From Dryas octopetala (Eukaryota > Streptophyta > Magnoliopsida > Rosales > Rosaceae), in contig OY992837.1 of assembly GCA_963921425.1 (NCBI GenBank), forward strand, positions 5,615,896 through 5,679,895: a stretch of DNA of 64,000 nucleotides, given 5' to 3'. Numbering within the stretch: the first letter of the stretch is position 1; each line of letters opens with the position of its first letter. The notes under the pieces were generated by a model. That model was not told the DNA's origin, did no database searches, and saw nothing but the letters and a program-made list of their open reading frames with translations. Positions 39,061 to 49,451 of the stretch are shown here, one piece after another. Both the position numbers and the translations under genes were made by a program.

Positions 39061-40190
39061 TGGTCCATTTTTTGGCTACAAACTGTACGTCCAAACTCAA
39101 CTCAAAATTCGAACTCATATACTAGATTAGAACAAATACGAGTCAATAAATTCCATATGCAATCAAATTCAGGTTGATCTAAAGGGGGTTCAATTAACTT
39201 GATACTGAAACCTCAATGTTCAATATGAATATACAACCCAACTTGCAAATTTATGATATTTGTAATCTGAGTAATTTGAGTTCATTAAGTCTTTTCTGAG
39301 TTTAGATTGAATTTACTCAAATTAACCTGATTAAGTTGAGTTGAGTTCCAATCCGAATTTAGTATATCAGGTTGACCTCCCAATCCATTTGACTTGCCCT
39401 TTTACAGAAAACAAAAAAATAAAAGAGAGAAACAAGTTAACTATATATAAACCTTTTTTGTTCTAGTGAAACAAAAATATTATATTTAGTCTTTTCAAAT
39501 GTGAGAAATTTGAAATTTTTTATGTAGGGGAAAAGGATTTCGAACTTAGAACCTCTCCAATACTATTAAAAAAATACAAGTAGACTAATAACTATTTGGT
39601 AGAATATTGAAAATTTGATTTGAATTAAATAATATGTAGGAATAGAACATATATATCTCCCTCAAACCAGTGAAGTAGTGAGGGTATTAGTATGCTAGTT
39701 TTCTTTTGAAAGTTCATTTAGAGTTTTCGAAATTTTAGGACCGATATTATAATTCCATGATTAATTATCAAACTAAAAAAATTAGAGATGATACAAACAA
39801 CTGCTAAATGGAATGAACAGTTAATAATAAGGCCCTTTGGCCACCACACTTAACTTTTTCTCAAACATTACAATCAACACATTTACATTTGACACAGTCT
39901 AATTTCCTTAAACTTCACATTCACACTAACAACGACAACAAAGCAGAAGCATGTGGCCCCTTTGGGTTTCCACAAACTTATTGCTTCAAACTAAAAACCA
40001 CCCAAAAAAAAAAAAAAGTTATCATACACAAGACGTTGAGATGACAATTACCACTTAACCCACCATTCACCAAACCATGGTTTGACAAGTCGCGCACCTT
40101 CAGCTTTCTTCAGGCATGCATGTCATCATGACCACCTTTATAATAATAATATTACCAACCATGAATGATCAATTGACGATGATGAATTGA
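39061..40190. other. Intergenic between the LTR-like remnant and the 92-residue gene
   Basis: AT-rich, without recognised genes. The last part is 3' flank of the minus-strand gene at 40191-40469. Confidence 0.4.
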
Positions 40191-40469
40191 TCATGTAGTA
40201 GCAACTCGACGACGAACAGGGGATTGAACCCCGGACGACATCCTAATTTGGGCCGCAGAAGAAGAAGGTGAAGGCCCAGAATTAAGCCCATAATCCGACA
40301 TAAGGAGCTGGATATCCGATGCTTGGAACCGATCCGAATCCCCGGGAAGTCGGATATAGGAAGCTGACGGAGAGTCAGTGAAGAACGAGCTTAAGATCCC
40401 AGTTGCTTGTTGTCTCCCATTCTTGTATTCCACTATGGCCCTATAAACAAACGGAATCAGACCCTCCAT
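40191..40469 (-). CDS. Uncharacterised small plant protein, 92 residues, single exon
   Basis: Function not recognised. The protein starts MEGLIPFVYRAIVEYKNG, has a Ser/Pro-rich middle (GLNSGPSPSSSAAQ) and a basic end (SPVRRRVATT). There is no signal peptide or transmembrane segment. Support for coding: a clean intronless frame, an ordinary globular N-terminal half, and a GA-rich leader (AG repeat at 40497-40516) typical of plant 5' UTRs just upstream. I have an impression of similar small plant proteins but cannot name a family. Small-ORF status makes it moderately uncertain. Confidence 0.6.
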   Translation of the reverse strand: MEGLIPFVYRAIVEYKNGRQQATGILSSFFTDSPSASYIRLPGDSDRFQASDIQLLMSDYGLNSGPSPSSSAAQIRMSSGVQSPVRRRVATT

Positions 40470-42984
40470 TTAATGCGCTTTTGATGTTTCAGAGGCAGAG
40501 AGAGAGAGAGAGAGAGGTTGTGGGTAGTTTGAACTGGAGGTGGTGGTTTAAAAGGGGGTGTGGGATGGAAATATGGAATGGTGACGTGGAGTAAATAAAC
40601 AAGTATTGGAGTCCAGCTCTTGAAGCCAAGCCACGCAGACTTCAATGTAAACCCGCACGACGACTTTGAAAGCTCTATCCAAACTACAGCACCAATCTTT
40701 CATTTCATTACATCTTACCAAATCTCCCTCGTTCTTATCCGATTTAGTTTATGAGAAATTATTTTATGTGCGCGGTAAATATGCTAACGTAGTGTTATAA
40801 ATTTATTCAAAAAATATGTATATAGTTATTAAAATACAATAACTGAAGGGTTTATAATACTATATCATGCTAACATACAATAATTTTTATTGTTTTATCG
40901 AGACTTGCTAATTATTTTATTAAGGTTTGGTGATTGGTCGAATGGTTTAATATATTCTCTGAGCTTTCTGAATGAGATTGGTCCCATTATCTGTTATTAA
41001 ACGTTTTCCTTTCTCAAACTAATGACCATGACCAACAATTTTGCCTTGCTGTCCTCATCTAACTATTTTTAATGTGTTTGATAAAATTTGATTTCAAAGG
41101 GAAGTATTTGATGAATAAAATAATACTGATTCAGCAGGCGATATGCTTAGCTGGTTGTCTACGCTAAAATAATACCATCATTATTTTTTCATTAAAAAAT
41201 TATAGAACATATGTTACCTCCCCAGAAAAAAACATGGTGGACCAAGTCGCACAAAGCCATACGATTCCATATAACATGCCACCTACACAAGTTATATATA
41301 CATAGACAAATGGCGATAAGTTTTAAGTAGTATTACACACTGCTTACACTATTTTTGTTTTTTTATAGAGCCGTCTTACAGTACTCTAACACCTTATAAC
41401 ATAACACATTGTCTGCATTTATCATCTCATTAATTAGTTTCATGTCACAAACGACATATGCACACAGTCGATGTGAATAAGATGTTTTCTTAATTTATAA
41501 GCTCTTTTGTTTTGTGGGTTGTCGTGCATGTATATTTTTGAGAATTGAAGGTTTAGCATTTTCCTTTTGAATCTCTCGTTTTGTCTTTTAAGTTTTATAT
41601 ATAGAGTCAAATTTTCTGGGATGTTTATCTCTAAAATTTACAGAATTTAGTGACAGGTGCCTAACAATCTTTACCTAAATATACGACTTTATTAAAACTA
41701 AATCAGGAATGTTCTATCGGACCGGCCATATATGCACGTATACCTATTAATTAAATTGTTATTCTAATCTTAAACCATATATAAATCTATCTAGCTATAT
41801 CTAGCTTGTACATACACAGCTTGCTTCATCAGAGCAACCACTCCATTGTCATTGTCGTACATGAAGTCATTGCCTGCATCATCCGTCATCCAATCCCACG
41901 ATCGAAAATCGGTCTTCATGTCGTTTTCTTTTCCCAATTAAAATTGAAGCTTCAAAGCAGCCATTGAAAGCACTCCAAACCCCAAGCAAAAGCAAAACCT
42001 GCGTGCCCGCTTCGCCTAGTTTTAAATTTAAACTGGGGACGAAATTAAACAAGCTGCTGCTGTCACACAGTCACACTGCCAGCCTTTCAATGCGGTATTA
42101 TTTTCCCTTTTGAACTTGGAGGCAACACACACTGACAAAAGATGACACCAACTTATATACAAAATTGCTTCTGCCAACATCAGGGATTAGGTGTGTTGTA
42201 TTGTAGATGTTGGTGGTAGGGTCATGCTCATTAACTTAGTGCATGTTTGATTTCATCTCCATTCAGCATATATAATCATAATTATGGTAATGAATTAACT
42301 TGATTGATAATTATAGATCCAACGAATGGTTCTGTATATATGCAGAATATGCAAGGTGTGGAACATGAGATCATATATACAGCCTGTAATCTTCTCTTCC
42401 AAGATTCATAGGTGGATGTCTTTAATCTTGGGTAATATGGGTGATTTCAATATTAGTCCATTAAATTGCTATTTTCTAAAGTCTAATACTATTACCTTTT
42501 TTTAAATAGTTAAAGCCCATATTTAAAATTCTCTTTCACGTAAAATAACAATATTCCATTAAATCTCTACTATTTACAAATTGTGACATTATGTAATTAA
42601 TAATTGTTTTCAAATTGTGTCCCTCTTTAATTGTCATTAATTCTCTAATTTTCCTAGAAAATGAATCCCCTAAATTTCATTAAAATACTTGATTTAAGAC
42701 ACCTTATATATATCTTCTCCTTTGATCAATAATGAAGTCAAATATCTTTTTATATATATCTTCTTCAGACCATAGTTAAGTCAAATAAGAAACCTACAAC
42801 TGAGAATTGTATGTAGGTTCATTATAATGTAGGTGTTTTAATTCATATAATTAATTTGTGTAGGTTATTTATCACTAAAAAAGAATTGTATGTAAGTTTA
42901 TTTGTTGTTGTAGGTAATTTATTTGTTAATAATTTAGTTCATTAGAATTGTGTGTATATGTTCATTATATTTATATATATATAT
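40470..42984. other. Gene-poor region between the 92-residue gene and the first palindrome
   Basis: AT-rich, with pieces of decayed repeat (GTAGGTTnATT motifs repeated at 42790-42960). Apart from the weak 42-residue frame at 41791-41919, nothing gene-like was found. Confidence 0.4.
41791..41919 (-). CDS. Possible small ORF, 42 residues, unknown
   Basis: Minus-strand frame from ATG at 41919 to TAG at 41791, with an in-frame TAA eight codons upstream, so it is bounded. The peptide is acidic in the first part (WDWMTDDAGNDF, YDNDNG) and then VALMKQAVYVQARYS. Composition is less AT-biased than its surroundings, which is why it stands out. No family recognised and no leader or splice evidence; it may be chance or a fragment. 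Confidence 0.25.
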   Translation of the reverse strand: MKTDFRSWDWMTDDAGNDFMYDNDNGVVALMKQAVYVQARYS

Positions 42985-43383
42985 AGACTTCTTCTGTTGA
43001 GGTATACCTCAACTTATTTATGTTGAGGTATACCCTGTTGGGGCCCACACGAGTCGTTTTGTGTCGATCCGAATCGTTCAATTTTTACATCTCCATAGAT
43101 AGATCATCCTTGCAAAAAATTAGCCAAATCAGAAATCATTTGCCTATCTAACTTTGATCAAATAAATGGACGAACTAAATATTTTCGATGAAACCGTCCA
43201 TTTGTTTTATCAAAGTTAGATAAGCAAATGATTTCCGATTTGGCTAATTTTTTGCAAGGATGATCTATCAATGAAGATAATCCTTGCGAACGGTTCGGAT
43301 CGACACAAAACGACTCGTGTGTGCCCCAATAAGGTCATACCTCAACATAAATAAGTTGAGATATATCTCAACAGAAGGAGCCT
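42985..43383. mobile_element. Long palindromic MITE (two ~190-bp arms)
   Basis: The left arm starts AGACTTCTTCTGTTGAGG and the right arm, on the other strand, AGGCTCCTTCTGTTGAGA. The arms match for nearly their full length (CGAGTCGTTTTGTGTCGATC, GATCATCCTTGCAAAAAATT, AAATCATTTGC), meeting at about 43180. Both sides border (TA)n, consistent with insertion at TA. It could form a very long hairpin. No coding sequence. Confidence 0.85.
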
Positions 43384-46300
43384 GTATATATATATATATT
43401 TTTTTTTTATGTTCATTGTTTATTTATGAGAATAATCTGTAGGTTATTTGTAGGTCATTAATATAATTCAAAAGAAAACATTAAACATAGAAGATACTCA
43501 GCATTAAAGCAAGCAAAATTAAGGGAAAGTTACAACCGTTACAAAAAAAACAAAGAGTCAACTACAACAAAACGTCTATTAGGTGATGAAAGGGCATAAA
43601 ATAAAAAATGAAAGTGGTTGAGTTGGCAGATAATCAAAGGGGTTAACACATGAAAATAAAAAGGCATGGGTTTAAATAGGAAAAAAATGAGTTTGATGGG
43701 GATATCCCTAATTTACTATATTATATATCATATAGCATGAAGTGACACCATTTCTTTAATTAAAAAATAGCATAAATTTCAACCTAGGGATTAATTATGT
43801 AAGTGGATTTTATTTTACCAAGAGATATATAATTGACAATGTGATCCATAAATGTAACTCATGTAGCAATCATGATCATTGGGAGTAAATCTCTTATAAG
43901 AGTCGGTGGACTTAATTAACAAGACTTTTATTGCTGACAATAGAGTAGACAGGAGATGACGATGGTGAATAGAAGAATTATATGTTAACCTTTTATTGTG
44001 TGGAGCTTGGTTTAGAAGAAGTGTTTTTTTTTTTTTGGCCAGGAGTTTAGAAGGAGTTTTTGCTTATACGGCATGGGCATTGTGAAACAGACCCCTTGGG
44101 CCTTAAGATATTAAGTCAGCCTCAAATAATTGTCCATTCTACTCAAAGTGGTCCTGCTTCGTGTTCTTGGGCCTTACTTGATTTGGGCTTGGTCGCGTAG
44201 AGATAATTTGCTTATCGAGCAACCTAAATATACAATTTCTTAGTTTTTATAAACTTCATTACTAGCTTAATTAGAGGTGGTTAATTACAGGTGATAGTTG
44301 TTCTAATAAGGTTACATCTGTTTCTAATAAGGTTTTCCACCAGTAAATAATGGATGTATGGTAGAAGCTAGGTCTCTTTAATTTAAGTTATTTAACCATA
44401 CCTTGCCTTGGGCCTGGTGACACAATCCTATAAGGTTAAACTACTCAGCCGGACACCTATATATATAGCCTCATGAGTCATAATCACCCTATTCCTTCAC
44501 TTGCGATAGTGTGGTCTCTTCTTGCACATGCTCTGGTCACTACTTGAAACTTCATGCATGTAGTCCCTGGACCAAATTGGTTTAACTTGATAGCTCCTGA
44601 TCCTTCAACCAATTTCATTGCAGCCATTCTTGTAAATATGTACGAATTGTGGGTTAACTTTATTGATGAAGCACCTCCTTTTGTGCATTCTTTCAAACAA
44701 GTTGTAAGTGAAACATGAATTTTTCGACAGTGACTTATCAAGTGGGATATGCACGCGTGCTGATTGCCCGTTCTATCGGGGAATTGTAGGCAGTGTTTGT
44801 CTTGCTCATATTTGCTGGTATTGCATATATGATCATTTTGTTTTGTTTATCTTAATTGGTAAAAGTATCCCAGTGGTTGCATGTACTGCCATGCATGTAG
44901 ACTATATAAGAGGCTCTAAATTCTTTTCTTTTCTCTTTTCCCATATATATATATATATATGGTCCCAAGTTAAAAGAACATGTGTGCAGCTTTTATATAT
45001 GTAAAGAATAAAGATGGTTTACTGAAAAGCTGCCTAGCCTGCATATATTGCTAGCTCTCATAGAAAATTAGAAATATATGGCGAAAAGGAAAGAGGTGCA
45101 AGAACTAAGTAAACGGTTTTAATTGGTTAAGTGATCGATGTATCATATATCATTATTTATGTATAAACCTTGAATGAGGACCAATTAGTAGATGATCATA
45201 TATTCATATCATATATATATATGGTTTTTAACAGTTATTCAGTCACCTGCAGGTTGCATGTAATTGCATATGAGTTTGATATTGACATTGTTTCGATTTG
45301 TACCATGGGATCGAATTGCAAGTTGGTAGCTAGCTAAATAGCTAGGTTGCTTTATCTGGTTTCCCCCCTCCCTTTTCCCAAAAGATAAGGCCAGGGCTTT
45401 CTCCTTAGAGGAACTACAAAATTAATTGTTTTCTTTCTATAACCTGAAGGAATCTCAAGTATCCAAAATTTGAGAATTAAAAAGAAAAATTTGTGCGTGT
45501 AATATGGGATTGGTTAATCGTTTGTGTAATGTTCCTAAAATTACATCATGATAATCAATCAGCTTCACAATTTCTTATTACTCTTTTTTATTTGGTTCAC
45601 GAGTTCTTATACATTTCACATAAATGGAATGCAAGATTTTCATTTTTATGTTTAATAATGCTGAGGAAATAATTAGTAAATATCTTATATTTCTTTTCCT
45701 TTAAAGAAGGGAAAATCAAACCAAACCCGGTCAAGCTAGTAATTGTCCATAAACCATGAATTTATTTTTCTATACTTACACAGTTACACTTAATTACCAT
45801 GCATAGAAATGAAAATATTTTCTCGTTCCCATTAATTCTTCCAACCCACAAACCAAACCGGGCATATAATTTCGAATCTGATTTCTTTCGCTTAATTTTA
45901 AGACTAAACAAGAACGAGACAAAAAGAGAAAAATAGGTAGGCTCCCGACAAAGCGCCTTGATCCAGACGTACTCTGCCATCATTCCTGAAATGGTGGGCC
46001 TATCACTTATGTATGGGGTCCATTTGTGGCGCGTACATATTTTAGGCCGGAGAAAGCGAGTGGTGTTGAAGGGAAGGTAAAGAAGATCGAAAAGATTAAA
46101 ACAAGGAGGTGCTGCAAAAACCATGGTTGAATTTCAGTGCCTTTTCTCTGTTGAATGGCTCTTTTTGGTCTGCTGCTGCGCCTTGGCTTACACTCCATGT
46201 CCTCATATATATGTATCCGTAAACTCGACAAATTGTAACGAGGCCACATGCTCTACTTTCTTTAACACTTTTTACTCCTACTCAATTGCATGCATGTCTT

Positions 46301-47019
46301 ATCAGCTTGTTTTCATTTTAGCAAAGCCGAATATTAACTTCACTTTAATTTCTAGGGCAAATATTATTCTTATGCCATAATCAGGTCAATCAGTACAAAT
46401 ATAACATAAAGATAAGTACTGATTATCCGCACAAATCCCTCCTATGATGTAATGATAATTAAGTACTTAAATAGTTTTGTTAGATTATTATATTTCATAA
46501 TCACATTAAACATGTGAGATCTAATTAATTGTTATATCAATTATTATGTTTAATTTATCATAATTATATATAATATATCATGCTTTATTTTGGTCGAAAT
46601 ATAATCATGTTATATAATGTAGATCCATCATCCATCACAATCAGGCAAACAAAAAAATATTAGTCTTCACACAAATAGTAGACCTTTAACATTATTAGTA
46701 CTGATGTGGATGCAAGTGAGTGGGTGAGGTCCCACTCACGTGTATGTGTCTTAGTCATTCGATAAATTTATTGCCGCCGGACCAATAACTGAGCAGCTAA
46801 AATGAATGTCGGTTGTGAACTAAATATATTTAGGACAATGCTTGCGTCAACCTACTAAGCTACAACCATATATTTAGGACAATGCTTGAGTCACCTACTA
46901 AGCTACTACCATATATTTAGGACAAGAGTCATCCTACTAAACTACTACCATAGGGTTATTGCAGGTTATCCTACTTTTCAAAAATATTTATATTTGATAA
47001 TGCAAATTTAAAATTCAAA
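43384..47019. other. Gene-poor region between palindromic elements
   Basis: Contains short tandem repeats at 46823-46951 and (TA)n tracts. Minus-strand frames at 44484-44741 and 45762-46249 and a plus-strand frame at 46123-46380 lack motifs and were not accepted as genes. Confidence 0.4.
46823..46951. repeat. Short tandem repeat, three decaying copies of ~48 bp
   Basis: The motif ATATTTAGGACAATGCTTG followed by CCTACTAAGCTACNACC occurs three times; the third has lost part of the middle (GACAAGAGTC). Confidence 0.8.
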
Positions 47020-47265
47020 TCGTTTACTTTTTAGATAACTTATTGAAGATTATTGTTTAAAAAAATTAACTTAATCGAAAATATTTTAATTATATAACTA
47101 TTATCGAATAAATAAAATAAAATGAACGATTTGGTTAAGAAATCACTATTTAAATACAAACTGTTCATTTATTTCATTTATTCGATAATAATTATATAAC
47201 TAAATAATATCCAATAAAGTTAATTTTTTACATAAATTATCTTTAATAAGTAATCTGAAAAATAA
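47020..47265. mobile_element. Palindromic element, ~100-bp arms
   Basis: The left arm (AATTAACTTAATCGAAAATA, ATATAACTATTATCGAATAAA) is repeated in inverted order on the right (TTTATTCGATAATAATTATAT, GTTAATTTTTTACAT), with mismatches. It is very AT-rich and noncoding, probably a decayed foldback MITE. It shares the 'aat(a)aat gAACGatTT' style of its neighbours but the relationship is uncertain. Confidence 0.5.
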
Positions 47266-47970
47266 ACTAATCTGATTCTGAGTCTGCACTACCAAACAAG
47301 TATTTTTGAGAGGTGGGGTGACATGCAATACCCTATATTTAAGCTTAGTTCCTTTCTTTGTCTCTTTCCCTCTCTCTTATGTTTACAATTTTACTTTTTA
47401 TTTTTTTTTCTAATTCCGAGCTACTATTAATTATGAATTTAATAATTAGTTGACTGCATCCATGCATGCACATTCATGCACTATAACTTTTTGGTCTGTT
47501 CATCAGAAGACATTCTTCACCCTTTTATTATAGAAAACGTACAAGGGAAAATAAAAAAACTTCTTTCAGTTTGATATACGGGTGATGCATGCATAATTTC
47601 CCAACTAACATGGATTAATTAGTTTTTCCATATTCCCGGCCAAAAAAAAAAATAGTTTTTCCAAATTGTTTTCAATTTCAGCACATGCAACATCGCATCC
47701 CAAAACGACTCGTCGAAATATTATCAACCCAGAAATTAATTAAAACTCGATCTGTAGTAAGAATGGCCCAAAAAATGGCTGTGTTTGATGCAAGATATAT
47801 ATAAATAATAAATTAAGTATAAGTAGTCGTTATATATTATTCTCCATCAGAAATCTGGCTGTTGTGAAATTCAACCATATACGTCAGCTATATATATACT
47901 ATATATACCATGTCGAAGCTAGCTAGCTAGCTAGCTTGTCATCAACTTAAAACCTGTCAATATATATATA

Positions 47971-48370
47971 GAAAAGTGCTTTAAAACTAACTGGTTAGCA
48001 AGTTAATATGAAACTAACCATATTTTTGGGACCACCACGTACTAATCTCATAATCCGAACCGTCAATTATTTAGGTTATATTTCAAAGATCATCATTACA
48101 AAAAATCAATTAAATCGAAAATCATTTATTCATCTAATTGAGATCAAATAAATAGACGATAAGTGTTTTCGATAAAAGCATATAAATAGTTGTTGTTATA
48201 ATCAAATGACTAAATAATTTCCGAATTTCGAGATTTTTTATAGAGATGATCTTTGAAATAGAGCCTAAAAAATAGACGGTTCGGATTTTGAGATTACATT
48301 ATGCGGTGGGCCCAACATGGTGGTTAGCTTTGTATTAACTTACTAACTAGTTAGTTTTAGAGCATTCTTG
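47971..48370. mobile_element. Foldback MITE, family copy 1
   Basis: The left end GCTTTAAAACTAACTGGTTAGC and right end, on the other strand, GCTCTAAAACTAACTAGTTAG form an inverted repeat. The interior holds the AAATCATTTATTCATCTAATTGAGATC and ATAAATAGACGAT... type blocks. Flanked by (TA)n. It is repeated as a second copy at 48391-48790, separated by (TA)n only. Confidence 0.8.
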
Positions 48371-48390
48371 TATATATATATATATATGTA

Positions 48391-48790
48391 GAGGAGAGCT
48401 TTAAAACTAATTGGTTAGCAAGTTAATATGAAGATAACTATATTTTTGGGTTCATCATATAACTAATCTCATAATTCGAACCGTCTATTTTTGAGGCCCT
48501 ACTTCAAAGATCATCATTGCAAAAAATTAACTAAATCAGAAATCATTTAGTCATTTAGTTGTGATCAAATAAATAGACGATCACTGTTTTCGATAAAAAC
48601 ATATAAATAGTTGTTATTACAATTAAATTGCTAAATAACTTTTAATTTTGAAAATTTGTTTACAGAGATGATCTTTAAAGTAGGGCATAAAAAAAGAACG
48701 GTTCAGATTTTGAGATTACATTGTATGGCGGGCCAACATGGTGATTAGCTTTGTATTAATTTGCTAACTGGTTAGCTTTAGAGCATTATT
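48391..48790. mobile_element. Foldback MITE, family copy 2
   Basis: Same structure as the copy at 47971-48370: left GCTTTAAAACTAATTGGTTAGC, right end on the other strand AATGCTCTAAAGCTAACC. It shares GATCATCATTGCAAAAAATT and ATAAATAGACGATCA with that copy, and GATCATCNTTGCAAAAAATT with the palindrome at 42985-43383. Confidence 0.8.
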
Positions 48791-49257
48791 GTATATATAT
48801 ATACACATATACAAAAAACTTCCAAGTGTGGGATCCCATATTTATGGGATCCCAATGCAGGGCCCACTCCCATATATAGTCCGCAATTTGTTTTTCATGG
48901 ATTTCCAGCTTATTCTTGATCACGAGAGCTCGACACTGGTTTATCGACTTTATGTTAGATTTTAACTTCAAGAGAGTATTGAGTGAATCATTAGGGAAGT
49001 ACCCTAAAAAATCAGCAGAAGAAGCGGTGCCGAGCACTTGGCGATGAGAATCTGCAAAAAAAAAAAAACAGACGAATATGCTCTAGAGAAAAACTATATA
49101 TATATTTATACTTATATAATTTTTACATAAATATCGATCGGCTCCAAAATATGTATATATCCATTCAGAACGTGAACAATTATCAACAATATTCAACAGT
49201 CTTTCATATGTACACGAATGAAAATATCGATTCTCAATTTGATGATATATGCATGGA

Positions 49258-49451
49258 GCACTACAAAAAAAGTGAGTAAAGCACACCCTCTTTGGTGACA
49301 TAGAATGAGGTGGCAATTAGGCAATAGGGACTGAAGTGTCTCGATTTTAACAAAAATGGGTGTCAATTGGGTAATAGGGACTAAAGTTCCCAATCGACAC
49401 CCCATTTTGTGCCACCAATAAGGGGTGTGTTTTGCTCACTTTTTTTGTCCT
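49258..49451. mobile_element. CACTA-like MITE
   Basis: The left end reads CACTACAAAAAAAGTGAGTAAAG, starting with the CACTA terminus typical of CACTA transposons. The right side, on the other strand, reads ACAAAAAAAGTGAGCAAAACACACC, matching the subterminal part but without a clear CACTA. The interior has GGTGTCAATTGGGTAATAGGGACT repeats in both orientations. No coding content. Confidence 0.6.

Noticed and set aside
44484-44741. 85-residue minus-strand frame resembling a possible small secreted or signalling peptide
   Set aside because: No signal peptide, repeat or known peptide motif; no leader or splice evidence. Short frames of this size occur by chance in this region.
45762-46249. Overlapping minus-strand frames in the 46-kb region
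   Set aside because: Hydrophobic and low-complexity, mutually overlapping, no motif.
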